64,000 bases of DNA from Pseudomonadota bacterium (GTDB taxonomy: Bacteria; Pseudomonadota; Gammaproteobacteria; Xanthomonadales; Xanthomonadaceae), in the NCBI GenBank assembly GCA_023390905.1, contig JAEWBY010000094.1, positions 1-64,000 on the forward strand. Reading direction: 5' to 3'. How positions within the stretch are numbered: the first letter of the stretch is position 1; every line of letters begins with the position of its first letter. The notes below the pieces were generated by a model, which did not search any database, was not told the origin of the DNA, and saw only the letters and a list, made by a program, of their open reading frames with translations. Both the position numbers and the translations under genes were made by a program. Shown here one piece after another: positions 43,796 through 52,836 of this stretch.

Positions 43796-44752
43796 ATGTT
43801 CATTTCCTGCCCGCATTGCCGCTATCTGGTCGCCACGGATCCACGGACGCAACAGGCGCCCGCGCACTGCCCGCGCTGCGGCGGCCTGATGACGCCGGAG
43901 AGCGCCGCGCCTTCCAGTGCGCCGGAAACGGCACACAGTTTCGCCAGCCTGCTGCGCCGTGGAGAATCGCAGGCCGAAGTAGCACCGGATGCAGGCGATG
44001 GCGAAGAAACGGCGGCCGATCCGATCGTTGTCGAATCAGTCGATGAAACGGCCGCGGCGCTGCATCCGGAGGCGGACGCGGGCGCGGATTCCGTCGCGGA
44101 GCCGCATACGCGGGAAGCCGAAGCTCCATCCATCGACAACCTGATGGCAGCACCGGATGCCGAGGCTGTCGCCGCGCCACCTGCGCCCACGATTCCCGAT
44201 GCGGCTCCGGTCGCCGCATCCGCTCCCGCGCGCAATGCACGCGTGCCGGGCTTCCTGCATGCGGCCGGATCCCGCAGCCACGGCGGCCCCGATCGCGCAC
44301 GCTGGCCATGGCTGGTGCTGCCGCTGTTGATCGCCCTGCTGATCGTGCAGATCCTGCTGGCTGATCGCGATCGCTTCGCCGCCGATGCGCAATGGCGGCC
44401 GGTCGTGTCCGCGCTGTGCGGCGTACTGGGGTGCAGTTTGCCTGCCTGGCATGAGCCGCAGGCTTTCGCGATGCTCGATCGCGATGTGCGTCCGTTGTCC
44501 GGTTCGCCAGGCCTGCTCGAAGCACGCGCGACCTTCCGCAACGATGCACGCTGGCCGCAACGCTGGCCGGTCCTGGTGCTGACCCTGAAGGATGCCGATG
44601 GCCGCACGCTGGGCGCGCGCGCACTGACTCCAGCCGATTACCTCGAAGCCGGCGGAAGCAGCGAACTCGCACCGGGCCAGAGCGCGCAGGTCGTGGTGCA
44701 TGTGCGCGAACCGAGCACCAATGTTGTTGCATTTTCGTTTGATTTCCGGTGA
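43796..44752 (+). CDS. Zinc-ribbon DUF3426 membrane protein
   Basis: The 318-residue protein starts with a zinc ribbon, FISCPHCRYLVATDP...CPRCGG, of the MJ0042 type. A long acidic Ala/Glu-rich linker follows (about 40-165), then one transmembrane helix (about 178-196) and a C-terminal DUF3426 domain (about 200-318). Family members sit between prmA and fis in many Xanthomonadales and Pseudomonadales; their role is unknown. The ATG at 43796 puts the ribbon at the N-terminus; a TTG four codons upstream is an alternative. Confidence 0.8.
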   Translation: MFISCPHCRYLVATDPRTQQAPAHCPRCGGLMTPESAAPSSAPETAHSFASLLRRGESQAEVAPDAGDGEETAADPIVVESVDETAAALHPEADAGADSVAEPHTREAEAPSIDNLMAAPDAEAVAAPPAPTIPDAAPVAASAPARNARVPGFLHAAGSRSHGGPDRARWPWLVLPLLIALLIVQILLADRDRFAADAQWRPVVSALCGVLGCSLPAWHEPQAFAMLDRDVRPLSGSPGLLEARATFRNDARWPQRWPVLVLTLKDADGRTLGARALTPADYLEAGGSSELAPGQSAQVVVHVREPSTNVVAFSFDFR

Positions 44753-44905
44753 AACGGACGCCTGATGCCCCATCCGGGTGCATGAACGGGTCGCGGTCGC
44801 GTCGCAAGCGACAAACGGGATGCACGCAGGGCTGACTGGCGCTAGACTCCTCCCCCCGCCGAAAACAAGAACACAGGCGGGATTGATTCATCACCGGGGA
44901 CCTGT

Positions 44906-45175
44906 GTGAACGCCGCCGCTACTCGTCAAGACAATCCTCGCGCGCCGCGCCCGCCGCTGCGCGAGCACGTCGCACTGTCCGTGCGCCGCTACCTGCGTGA
45001 TCTGAATGGCTGCGACGCCGACGATGTCTACGAGATCGTGCTGCGCGAGATGGAAATCCCGCTGTTCGTGGAAGTGCTCAACCATTGCGAAGGCAACCAG
45101 AGCCGCGCCGCATCGCTGCTCGGCATCCATCGGGCCACGCTGCGCAAGAAGCTGAAGGATTACGGGCTGGCGTAA
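44906..45175 (+). CDS. fis: Fis-family nucleoid-associated transcription factor
   Basis: The 89-residue protein has the Fis core, VRRYLRDLNGCDADDVYEIVLREMEIPLFVEVLNHCEGNQSRAA (quoted in parts: VRRYLRDLNG, EIVLREMEIPLF, EGNQSRAASLLGIHRATLRKKL), ending with the helix-turn-helix. Fis bends DNA and regulates rRNA and many stable-RNA promoters. A GTG start at 44906 is assumed; no ATG is available before the conserved core. It lies 229 bases upstream of purH. Confidence 0.93.
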   Translation: MNAAATRQDNPRAPRPPLREHVALSVRRYLRDLNGCDADDVYEIVLREMEIPLFVEVLNHCEGNQSRAASLLGIHRATLRKKLKDYGLA

Positions 45176-45371
45176 TCCGCTCCCACCGCGCGCATGATTG
45201 CGCGCCGCGTGCGGGTTCCAGGACAGGGTGCATTGCACCGCCGTTGCGGCTTCAACCGCGTCGGCCGCCTGCCGTGCGTGCGCGCCGTTGGGCTCAACGG
45301 TCGCATCCATGTCCGCGCCCTTGATCGCGTTCGATCGCGACGGCCCGGACCGCGCGGCGGATCGGCGAGGC

Positions 45372-45377
45372 TATAAT
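45372..45377 (+). promoter_or_regulatory. Consensus -10 box upstream of purH
   Basis: TATAAT (45372-45377) lies 27 bases before the purH ATG. No good -35 hexamer is found 16-18 bases upstream, so activation may need a factor. purH thus probably has its own promoter, separate from fis. Confidence 0.55.
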
Positions 45378-45404
45378 TCCGCCATCCTCCCGCTGCACCT
45401 TCCC

Positions 45405-46991
45405 ATGACCGATCAACGCTTGCCCGTCCGTCGGGCGCTGCTTTCCGTTTCCGACAAGACCGGCCTGCTCGAACTGGCACGGGCGCTCGCTTCTCGCCAG
45501 GTCGAACTGCTTTCCACCGGCGGTACGGCCAAGGCCCTGCGCGATGCGGGCATGACGGTGCGCGATGTCTCCGAAGTGACCGGCTTTCCGGAGATCATGG
45601 ACGGCCGCGTCAAGACGCTGCACCCGAAGGTGCACGGCGGCCTGCTCGGGCGCCGCGGCATCGATGATGCGGTGATGGCGCAGCATGGCATCGAAGCCAT
45701 CGATCTGCTGGTGCTCAACCTGTATCCGTTCGAAAAGGTCGCGGCCAATCCCCAGGCGAGCTTCGAGGACATCATCGAGAACATCGACATCGGCGGGCCG
45801 GCGATGCTGCGCGCGGCGGCGAAGAATTTCGCCCATGTCGCCGTCGCCACCGATCCGGCGCAGTACGCGGCGCTGGTCGAGGAACTGGATCAGCATGACG
45901 GCACGCTGTCGGCGGCCACGCGGATGCGGTTGTCGGTGGCGGCGTTCAACCGCGTGGCCCAGTACGATGCCTGCATCAGCGACACGCTGTCCTCGATCAC
46001 CGCATTGAAGGACGATGGCGGCGTGGAGCGCAGCCCGTTCCCGCACCAGGCCAACGGCATCTTCATCAAGCTGATGGATCTGCGCTACGGCGAGAACCCG
46101 CACCAGCAGGCGGCGTTCTATCGCGATCTGTATCCGGTGCCGGGCACGCTGGCGACCTTCAGCCAGTTGCAGGGCAAGGAACTGAGCTACAACAACATCG
46201 CCGACGCCGATGCCGCGTGGGAATGCGTGCGCCAGTTCGATGCGCCGGCCTGCGTGATCGTCAAGCACGCCAATCCGTGCGGCGTCGCGGTGGGCGCGGC
46301 CTGCGGCGACGCCTACGAACTCGCGTACGCGACCGACCCGACTTCGGCCTTCGGCGGCATCATCGCGTTCAACCGCACGCTGGATGCAGCCACCGCCAGG
46401 GTCATCCTCGATCGCCAGTTCGTCGAAGTGCTGATCGCGCCCGCCTACGAACAGGGTGCGCTGGACTACGCGAAGAAGAAAGCCAACGTACGCGTGCTGG
46501 TGATTCCGCACGGCGACGGCGCCAACCTCATGGACGTCAAGCGCGTGGGCTCGGGCCTGCTGATGCAGACCGCCGACAACCGCGTGGTCACCCGCGATGA
46601 ACTGAAGGTCGTCAGCCAGCGCGCGCCGAGCGAGGCCGAACTGCGCGATCTGCTGTTTGCGTGGAAGGTCGCCAAGTACGTCAAGTCCAATGCGATCGTC
46701 TATGCCAAGGATAACCGCACCGTCGGCATCGGCGCAGGACAGATGAGTCGAGTGGTCAGCGCGAAAATCGCCGGCCTCAAGGCCGAGGAAGCCAGCCTGG
46801 GCGTGCCCGGTTCGGTGATGGCGAGCGATGCGTTCTTCCCGTTCCGCGACGGCATCGACGCCGCCGCGCAGGCCGGCATCGCCGCGGTGATCCAGCCGGG
46901 CGGTTCGATGCGCGACGCCGAAGTGATCGCCGCCGCCGACGAACACGGCCTGGCGATGGTGTTCACCGGCGTCCGTCATTTCCGGCACTGA
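45405..46991 (+). CDS. purH: Bifunctional AICAR transformylase / IMP cyclohydrolase
   Basis: The last two steps of IMP synthesis. The 528-residue product has an N-terminal cyclohydrolase domain (about 1-195: LLSVSDKTGLLELARAL, LLSTGGTAKALRDAG, DGRVKTLHPKVHGGLLGRR, IDIGGPAMLRAAAKN) and a C-terminal transformylase domain. The latter has RYGENPHQQAAFY, CVIVKHANPCGVA (catalytic Lys-His), DPTSAFGGIIAFN and SDAFFPFRDGID. First gene of a purH-methyltransferase-purD run on the same strand. Confidence 0.97.
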   Translation: MTDQRLPVRRALLSVSDKTGLLELARALASRQVELLSTGGTAKALRDAGMTVRDVSEVTGFPEIMDGRVKTLHPKVHGGLLGRRGIDDAVMAQHGIEAIDLLVLNLYPFEKVAANPQASFEDIIENIDIGGPAMLRAAAKNFAHVAVATDPAQYAALVEELDQHDGTLSAATRMRLSVAAFNRVAQYDACISDTLSSITALKDDGGVERSPFPHQANGIFIKLMDLRYGENPHQQAAFYRDLYPVPGTLATFSQLQGKELSYNNIADADAAWECVRQFDAPACVIVKHANPCGVAVGAACGDAYELAYATDPTSAFGGIIAFNRTLDAATARVILDRQFVEVLIAPAYEQGALDYAKKKANVRVLVIPHGDGANLMDVKRVGSGLLMQTADNRVVTRDELKVVSQRAPSEAELRDLLFAWKVAKYVKSNAIVYAKDNRTVGIGAGQMSRVVSAKIAGLKAEEASLGVPGSVMASDAFFPFRDGIDAAAQAGIAAVIQPGGSMRDAEVIAAADEHGLAMVFTGVRHFRH

Positions 46992-46994
46992 CGC

Positions 46995-47852
46995 GTGGCG
47001 CGCGCGAGCACGTCCATCAAGCGCACGGCGCCGGATCCGCTGGGCCTGGGCCCGCTGAGCGGCACGGCCACGTCGCCGAACGCATTGGCCTACGCCGATG
47101 CACAGGGGCGCGCCCTGCTCTATCACGCCAACTGTTTCGAACTGCTGGACCGGATCAACGAGAAGCATCCGCAGGGATGCTTCGACATGATCTTCGCCGA
47201 CCCGCCGTACTTCCTCTCCAATGGCGGCATCACCTGCCATGCGGGCAAGATGGTGAAGGTCGACAAGGGCGAGTGGGACAAGAGCCGCAGTCCGGATCTC
47301 AACCACGAGTTCAATGTCGAATGGCTGCGCCGCTGCCAGCGCGCGCTCAAGCCCAATGGCACGTTGTGGGTGTCCGGCACGCACCACGTCATCCATTCGG
47401 TCGGCTTCGCCATGCAGCAGCTCGGCATGAAGCTGCTCAACGACATCACCTGGGAAAAACCCAATCCGCCGCCGAACCTGGCCTGCCGCACCTTCACCCA
47501 TTCCACCGAAACCATCATCTGGGCGGCGAAGACCGAAAAGAGCAAGCACGTCTTCCACTACCGCAGGATGAAGGCCGAGAACGGCGATCGCCAGATGAAA
47601 TCGGTATGGCGCCTCACCGCGCCGGGCAAGGAAGAAAAGAGCCACGGCCGGCATCCGACGCAGAAGCCGCTGGAACTGCTGCTGCGCTGCATCGAAGCAT
47701 CGACCGATCCCGGTGATCGCATTTTCGATCCCTTCAACGGTTCGGGCACCACCGGCGTGGCCGCGCTGCGCAGCGGGCGGCTGTACGTCGGCAGCGAACT
47801 GGATCCGGCCTATATCAAACTGGCACGCGATCGATTCAAGGCCGAAGCCTGA
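46995..47852 (+). CDS. Orphan adenine-specific DNA methyltransferase
   Basis: The 285-residue enzyme has the circularly ordered motifs of beta-class N6-adenine methyltransferases: DMIFADPPYFLSNGG (motif IV, DPPY) at about 63-77, then target-recognition sequence. DRIFDPFNGSGTTGVAALRSGRLYVGSELD (motif I, F-x-G-x-G; quoted in parts DPFNGSGTTG and YVGSELD) lies near the C-terminus. It resembles DpnA/YhdJ-like enzymes rather than CcrM, which has a longer C-terminal domain. It starts at GTG 46995, four bases after the purH stop, and lies 43 bases before purD. No restriction endonuclease is near. An orphan role in gene regulation or repair is inference; the recognition site is unknown. Confidence 0.85.
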   Translation: MARASTSIKRTAPDPLGLGPLSGTATSPNALAYADAQGRALLYHANCFELLDRINEKHPQGCFDMIFADPPYFLSNGGITCHAGKMVKVDKGEWDKSRSPDLNHEFNVEWLRRCQRALKPNGTLWVSGTHHVIHSVGFAMQQLGMKLLNDITWEKPNPPPNLACRTFTHSTETIIWAAKTEKSKHVFHYRRMKAENGDRQMKSVWRLTAPGKEEKSHGRHPTQKPLELLLRCIEASTDPGDRIFDPFNGSGTTGVAALRSGRLYVGSELDPAYIKLARDRFKAEA

Positions 47853-47895
47853 TTGATCCGTTGCCTCCACCGATCGCGCATCACGGAGCACACGC

Positions 47896-49182
47896 ATGAA
47901 AGTCTTGGTCATTGGTTCCGGCGGTCGCGAACACGCACTGGCCTGGAAGATCGCGCAGTCGCCAAAGGTCGATGAAGTGCTGGTCGCGCCCGGCAACGCG
48001 GGCACGGCGACCGAAGCCAAATGCCGCAATGTCGCCGTCGGCGCGACCGAGATCGATCGCCTGCTGGAACTGGTGCGCGCCGAGAACGTCGCGCTCACCA
48101 TCGTCGGGCCGGAAGCGCCGCTGGTGCTGGGCGTGGTGGATCGTTTCCGCGCCGAGGGCCTGCGCATCTTCGGCCCGACCGCCGCGGCCGCGCAGCTCGA
48201 AGGCAGCAAGGCGTTCGCCAAGGATTTCCTCGCCCGCCACGGCATTCCCACCGCGCATTACGCAGTCTTCACCGATGCGGTCGAAGCGATCGACCATGTG
48301 CGTGAAAAAGGTGCGCCCATCGTCATCAAGGCCGACGGGCTGGCGGCGGGCAAGGGCGTGATCGTGGCGATGACGCTCGCCGAAGCCGAGGCAGCCGTGC
48401 GCGACATGCTGGCGGGCAATGCATTCGGCGCGGCCGGTGCGCGGGTGGTCATCGAGGAGTTCCTGAGCGGCGAGGAAGCCAGTTTCATCAGCATGGTCGA
48501 TGGCCGTACCGCGTTGCCGATGGCCACCTCGCAGGATCACAAGCGCGTCGGCGATGGCGATACCGGCCCGAACACCGGCGGCATGGGCGCGTATTCACCC
48601 GCGCCCGTGGTCACCCAGGCGGTGCACGATCGGGTGATGCGCGAGGTGGTCAATCCCACCGTGCAGGGCATGATCGCCGATGGCGTGCCGTTCACCGGAT
48701 TCCTCTACGCCGGCCTGATGATCGATGACAGCGGCGCGCCGAAGGTGATCGAATTCAACGTGCGCTTCGGCGATCCGGAAACGCAGCCGGTGATGCTGCG
48801 CCTGCAATCGGATCTGGTGGAACTGGTGGAAGCAGCGATCGACGGCCAACTGGATCAGGTGCAGGCCGAATGGGATCCGCGTCCGTCGCTGGGCGTGGTG
48901 ATGGCGGCCGAACATTATCCCGACACCCCGCGCGTGGGTGATGCGATCAACCAGTGGGACGTGCCGGAGCTGCCGGGCACCAAGGTCTTCCACGCGGGCA
49001 CCCGCCTGGTCGATGGCCAGATCATCACCGCCGGCGGTCGCGTGCTGTGCGCCTGCGCGCTGGGCGAGAGCGTGGCCGATGCACAGCATCGCGCGTATGG
49101 CGTGGTGGCCGGCATTTCGTGGCCGGGCGAATTCCATCGCCACGACATCGGCTGGCGTGCGATCGAACGCGAACGGCACTGA
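47896..49182 (+). CDS. purD: Phosphoribosylamine-glycine ligase
   Basis: The second step of purine synthesis, an ATP-grasp enzyme of 428 residues. Motifs: MKVLVIGSGGREHALAWK, IVGPEAPLVLGVVDRF, IVIKADGLAAGKGVIVA (ATP-binding), DHKRVGDGDTGPNTGGMGAYSP and EFNVRFGDPETQPVM. It ends the purH-methyltransferase-purD unit and is followed by a hairpin terminator. Confidence 0.97.
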   Translation: MKVLVIGSGGREHALAWKIAQSPKVDEVLVAPGNAGTATEAKCRNVAVGATEIDRLLELVRAENVALTIVGPEAPLVLGVVDRFRAEGLRIFGPTAAAAQLEGSKAFAKDFLARHGIPTAHYAVFTDAVEAIDHVREKGAPIVIKADGLAAGKGVIVAMTLAEAEAAVRDMLAGNAFGAAGARVVIEEFLSGEEASFISMVDGRTALPMATSQDHKRVGDGDTGPNTGGMGAYSPAPVVTQAVHDRVMREVVNPTVQGMIADGVPFTGFLYAGLMIDDSGAPKVIEFNVRFGDPETQPVMLRLQSDLVELVEAAIDGQLDQVQAEWDPRPSLGVVMAAEHYPDTPRVGDAINQWDVPELPGTKVFHAGTRLVDGQIITAGGRVLCACALGESVADAQHRAYGVVAGISWPGEFHRHDIGWRAIERERH

Positions 49183-49190
49183 GTGCGAAA

Positions 49191-49217
49191 GGGCCGTCGC
49201 CGCATGAGCGACGGCCC
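49191..49217. terminator. Hairpin terminator between purD and the ene-reductase gene
   Basis: GGGCCGTCGC (49191-49200), seven-base loop, GCGACGGCCC (49208-49217), a perfect 10-bp stem between convergent genes. T runs are short on both sides. Confidence 0.65.
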
Positions 49218-49223
49218 GCTGTT

Positions 49224-50357
49224 TCAGGGCGCTTTGCTGCGCACCGCGTGTGGCGGGTCGGCCTGCAGCAGATCCGCATGCCCGCGCGGCGGCGCACGCA
49301 GATACTGCGGCGCGGTGTGCACGCGTGCGCCAAGCGCGGCGGCGGCATGCCACGGCCAGCGCGGGTCGTAGAGCATGGCACGCGCCAGCGCGACTGCATC
49401 GGCCTGCTGCTGCACCAGCACGCTTTCGGCCTGCTGCGGATCGGTGATGAGGCCGACGGCGATCACCGGCATGGCGACTTCGCGCTTGATGCCTTCGGCG
49501 AACGGCACCTGATAACCGGGCCCGGCGCTGATGCGCTGCCGCGGATCCAGGCCGCCGCTGGAGACGTGGATGAAATGGCAGCCGCGTGCGTCGAGCGCCC
49601 GGGCCAGTTCGATGCTCTGCGCCAGATCCCAGCCCCCATCGACCCAGTCGCTCGCGGAAATGCGGATGCCGACCGCCATCGAATCGGAGACCGCCGAACG
49701 CACCGCATCGAACACCTGCAAGGTCAGGCGCATGCGGTTCTCGAGCGAACCACCGTAAGCATCGGTCCGCGTGTTCGAGAGCGGCGACAGGAACTGATGC
49801 AGCAGATACCCGTGCGCCGCGTGGATCTCGATGAGATCCAGCCCAAGCCGTTCCGCGCGCCGGGCACTGGCGGCGAATGCATCGATCACCTCCCGTATGC
49901 CGGCCTCGTCGAGGGCAACGGGCGCGGGATCACCTTCCGCATACGGCGCGGCCGAAGCCGACACCGTCTGCCAGCCATTGGGCGCATCCGGTGCGATGGC
50001 CGCACCCTTGTGCTCCCATGGCAGATGCGTGGAGGCCTTGCGCCCGGCGTGCGCAAGCTGCACGCCGATCGGCATGCGCGAATAATGGCGCGCGGCCGAC
50101 AGCGCGCGCGCGAACGCCGCTTCGGTCGCGTCATCCCACAAACCCAGATCGCCCCAGCTGATCCGCCCGCGCGGCTCCACCGCCGTGGCTTCGATGATCA
50201 ACAGGCCGGCGCCGGACAGCGCGAGATTCGGCCAGTGGAAGGCGTGCCAGTCGGTGGCCGCGCCCCGATCGGCCGAGTACTGGCACATGGGTGCGATGAC
50301 GATACGGTTGGACAGCGGCAGCGGCCCCAGTTGCAGGGGCGAGAAGAGCAGACTCAA
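49224..50357 (-). CDS. Old yellow enzyme family ene-reductase, YqjM-like
   Basis: An FMN-dependent NAD(P)H oxidoreductase reducing activated C=C bonds; its physiological substrate is unknown, perhaps electrophile detoxification. The 377-residue product has the class III start LFSPLQLGPLPLSNRIVIAPMCQYSA (Cys as in YqjM; quoted in parts NRIVIAPMCQYSA), GVQLAHAGRKAS, LIEIHAAHGYLLHQFLSP (His pair binding the substrate) and NTRTDAYGGSLENRMRL. I chose a TTG start at 50357 because GGAG lies six bases upstream and it aligns with YqjM; a GTG four codons earlier is the alternative. Confidence 0.9.
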   Translation of the reverse strand: MSLLFSPLQLGPLPLSNRIVIAPMCQYSADRGAATDWHAFHWPNLALSGAGLLIIEATAVEPRGRISWGDLGLWDDATEAAFARALSAARHYSRMPIGVQLAHAGRKASTHLPWEHKGAAIAPDAPNGWQTVSASAAPYAEGDPAPVALDEAGIREVIDAFAASARRAERLGLDLIEIHAAHGYLLHQFLSPLSNTRTDAYGGSLENRMRLTLQVFDAVRSAVSDSMAVGIRISASDWVDGGWDLAQSIELARALDARGCHFIHVSSGGLDPRQRISAGPGYQVPFAEGIKREVAMPVIAVGLITDPQQAESVLVQQQADAVALARAMLYDPRWPWHAAAALGARVHTAPQYLRAPPRGHADLLQADPPHAVRSKAP

Positions 50358-50485
50358 GGGATTCTCCACGGAGGGCGGGTTCCGGAGCGCGCCACTATCC
50401 GCGCCGTCGGGAGAGCTTTCAACGCCACCGGCGGAACACAGCCGTTGCAGTCATTTGCTAGGCTCCGCGCATCCAAGGAGGCTCC

Positions 50486-52405
50486 ATGTCCGGCCACAGT
50501 CAGTTCGCCCTGCTCAATCAACGGCGTTTCCTGCCTTTTTTCCTGGTGCAGTCACTGGGTGCGTTCAATGACAACGTGTACCGGCAGGCCATCATCGGCC
50601 TGCTCGGCTTCATGAGCGTGACGCCGCAGGACCGCACGCTCTACACGAACCTGGCCCCGGCGATCTTCATCCTGCCGTACTTCCTGTTCTCCGCCACCGC
50701 CGGCCAGATCGCGGAGAAGCTGGAGAAATCGCGGCTCATCCGCCTGACCACCACGATGGAGATCGTGATCATGTCGCTGGCGGCGGTCGGCTTCCTCACG
50801 CAGAACCTCGGCATCCTGCTCGCGGCGCTGTTCTGCACCGGCCTGCAATCCACGCTGTTCGGGCCGGTGAAGTATTCGATCCTGCCTTCGGTGCTGAAGC
50901 CGGAAGAACTGACCGGCGGCAACGGCTTGGTGGAGATGGGGACATCACTGTCGATTCTGATCGGCATGATCTCCGGCGGCCTGATTTTCGCGCTCGCGGG
51001 CGCGCACGGGCCGATGGTCGCGGCCAGCGCCATCATCGTGCTGGCCATCGCCGGCAACCTCGTGTCGCGATGGATTCCGCGCGTGGACGCCGGCGAGCCC
51101 AATCTGCGCATCAACTGGAATCCGCTGACCGAATCGCGCGCGGTGCTGCGGCTGGCCAAGAAGCAGCCGGCCGTGCGCAACAGCGTGCTGGGTGTGTCGT
51201 GGTTCTGGTTCGTCGGCACGGTGCTGACCGGCAACATTCCCGGCTATGCCGACATCCATCTCGGCATCGGCAACTGGTATGTCTTCGCGCTGGCGCTGTT
51301 CTCGATCGGCACCGGCGTGGGTTCACTGCTGTGCGAGAAGCTGTCCGCGCGCACGGTGGAAATCGGCCTGGTGCCGCTGGGTGCATTCGGCATGACTGCG
51401 TTCCTGCTCGATCTGTATTTCGCGCGCAGCGGCGTTGCGCCGGTCAGCGGCATGTCGGTGCCGCAGTTCCTGCAACAGGCCGGAAGCTGGCGCATCGTCA
51501 TCGATTTGACCGGCATCGGCCTGTTCACCGGATTCTTCGTCGTGCCGCTGTTCGCGCTGATCCAGAGCCGCACGCCGAAGAACGAGCTTTCGCGCGTGAT
51601 TGCCGGCATGAACATCCAGAATGCCGGCTTCATCGTGCTGGCCGCGATGCTCGGTGTTCTGTTGCAGATGAAGGAACTGGTGATCGGCGGCCTGCGCATT
51701 CCAATGCCCGGCTGGACGATTCCGCAGGTATTCCTGGCGCTGGCGATCGCCAATGCCGTGGTGGCGATCTGGATCTTCACCATCGTGCCGGAATTCCTGA
51801 TGCGCTTCCTCAGCTGGGTGCTGGTGCGCACGCTGTACCGGCTGCGCCTGCATGGGATCGAAAAGAACGTACCGGACGAAGGCCCTGCGCTGCTGGTCTG
51901 CAATCACGTCAGTTACATGGATGCGTTGATCCTCTCGGCCAGCATTCCGCGGCCGGTGCGCTTCGTCATGTACTACAGGATTTTCAACATTCCGGTGATG
52001 AGCTGGATCTTCCGCAACGCCAAGGCGATCCCGATTGCCGGCGCGAAGGAGGATTCGGCACTGATGCAGCGCGCCTTCGATGCGATCGATGCGGCGCTGG
52101 CCGAGGGCGAACTTGTGGGCATCTTCCCCGAAGGCGCGTTGACCCGCGACGGCGAAATCGCGGTCTTCAAATCGGGCGTGGAAAAGATCCTCGAACGCCG
52201 GCCGGTACCGGTCGTGCCGATGGCGTTGAAAGGCATGTGGACCAGCATGTGGAGCCGGCGCGATTCTCGGCTGGGACGCATGCGCGTGCCGCGCCGCCTC
52301 CGCGCCGGCGTCGAGGTGATGGCGGCGGCGCCCGTCGATGGCGCCACCGCGACGGCCGAGTCGCTCGAAGCGGCCGTGCGCGGCCTGCGCGGCGACGCGG
52401 CCTGA
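50486..52405 (+). CDS. MFS transporter fused to a PlsC-type acyltransferase
   Basis: The 639-residue fusion has an LplT-like major-facilitator domain (about 1-430, twelve helices, beginning FLVQSLGAFNDNVYRQAIIGL) and a 1-acylglycerol-3-phosphate acyltransferase domain (about 435-639). The latter has the catalytic LLVCNHVSYMDALIL (H-x4-D) and GIFPEGALTRDG. Together they suggest uptake of lysophospholipid and its re-acylation at the inner membrane. It differs from three-domain MFS-acyltransferase-AMP-ligase proteins (Aas type) in lacking the ligase, so the acyl donor must be acyl-CoA or another carrier. The ATG at 50486 has AAGGAGG upstream. Confidence 0.88.
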   Translation: MSGHSQFALLNQRRFLPFFLVQSLGAFNDNVYRQAIIGLLGFMSVTPQDRTLYTNLAPAIFILPYFLFSATAGQIAEKLEKSRLIRLTTTMEIVIMSLAAVGFLTQNLGILLAALFCTGLQSTLFGPVKYSILPSVLKPEELTGGNGLVEMGTSLSILIGMISGGLIFALAGAHGPMVAASAIIVLAIAGNLVSRWIPRVDAGEPNLRINWNPLTESRAVLRLAKKQPAVRNSVLGVSWFWFVGTVLTGNIPGYADIHLGIGNWYVFALALFSIGTGVGSLLCEKLSARTVEIGLVPLGAFGMTAFLLDLYFARSGVAPVSGMSVPQFLQQAGSWRIVIDLTGIGLFTGFFVVPLFALIQSRTPKNELSRVIAGMNIQNAGFIVLAAMLGVLLQMKELVIGGLRIPMPGWTIPQVFLALAIANAVVAIWIFTIVPEFLMRFLSWVLVRTLYRLRLHGIEKNVPDEGPALLVCNHVSYMDALILSASIPRPVRFVMYYRIFNIPVMSWIFRNAKAIPIAGAKEDSALMQRAFDAIDAALAEGELVGIFPEGALTRDGEIAVFKSGVEKILERRPVPVVPMALKGMWTSMWSRRDSRLGRMRVPRRLRAGVEVMAAAPVDGATATAESLEAAVRGLRGDAA

Positions 52406-52500
52406 CGGAATCCGGACCGAAGATTGTGTGTACCGACCGTGATGACGACGGTTAGACTAGCCGCGCCAATCCACCGTTTCACCATCGCAAGGAGATTCCG

Positions 52501-52833
52501 ATGAGTGCCGTTCCTCCGCTGCCCCAGGAAGCACCGGGCAATATTCCCAACCACTTGGCCTGGGCGATCATTTCGACCGTGCTCGCGACCTGCCTGTGCT
52601 GCCCGCTCGGCCTGGTCGGCATCGTGGCCATCGTGTTCTCCTCGCAGGTCAACACCAAGTTGAACCAAGGTGACGTCGAAGGCGCGCGCCGCGCTTCGAA
52701 CAACGCCAAGATCTGGTGCTGGGTCGCGACCGGCCTGGCCATCATCGGCTTGATCTGGTCGGCCTACTGGTGGTCGACCGGCGGCATGGCCGCTTACCTG
52801 GAAACCATCCAGCAGATGCAGCAGATGCAGTAA
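52501..52833 (+). CDS. CD225/dispanin-family small membrane protein
   Basis: The 110-residue protein has two hydrophobic segments (about 21-46 and 72-93) around a polar loop with NTKLNQGDVEGARRASNNAKIWC, the signature of CD225 proteins. NHLAWAIISTVLATCLCCPLG (as NHLAWAIIST and CLCCPLG) precedes it. The family includes vertebrate IFITM antiviral proteins; bacterial roles are unknown. The ATG at 52501 follows AAGGAG. The DUF2752 gene starts four bases after its stop, so they form an operon. Confidence 0.85.
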   Translation: MSAVPPLPQEAPGNIPNHLAWAIISTVLATCLCCPLGLVGIVAIVFSSQVNTKLNQGDVEGARRASNNAKIWCWVATGLAIIGLIWSAYWWSTGGMAAYLETIQQMQQMQ

Positions 52834-52836
52834 GCG

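Noticed and set aside
45294..48251. A 985-codon open frame on the minus strand
   Set aside because: It lies antisense to purH, the methyltransferase and part of purD, all with clear motifs. Its composition is that of a mirror frame.
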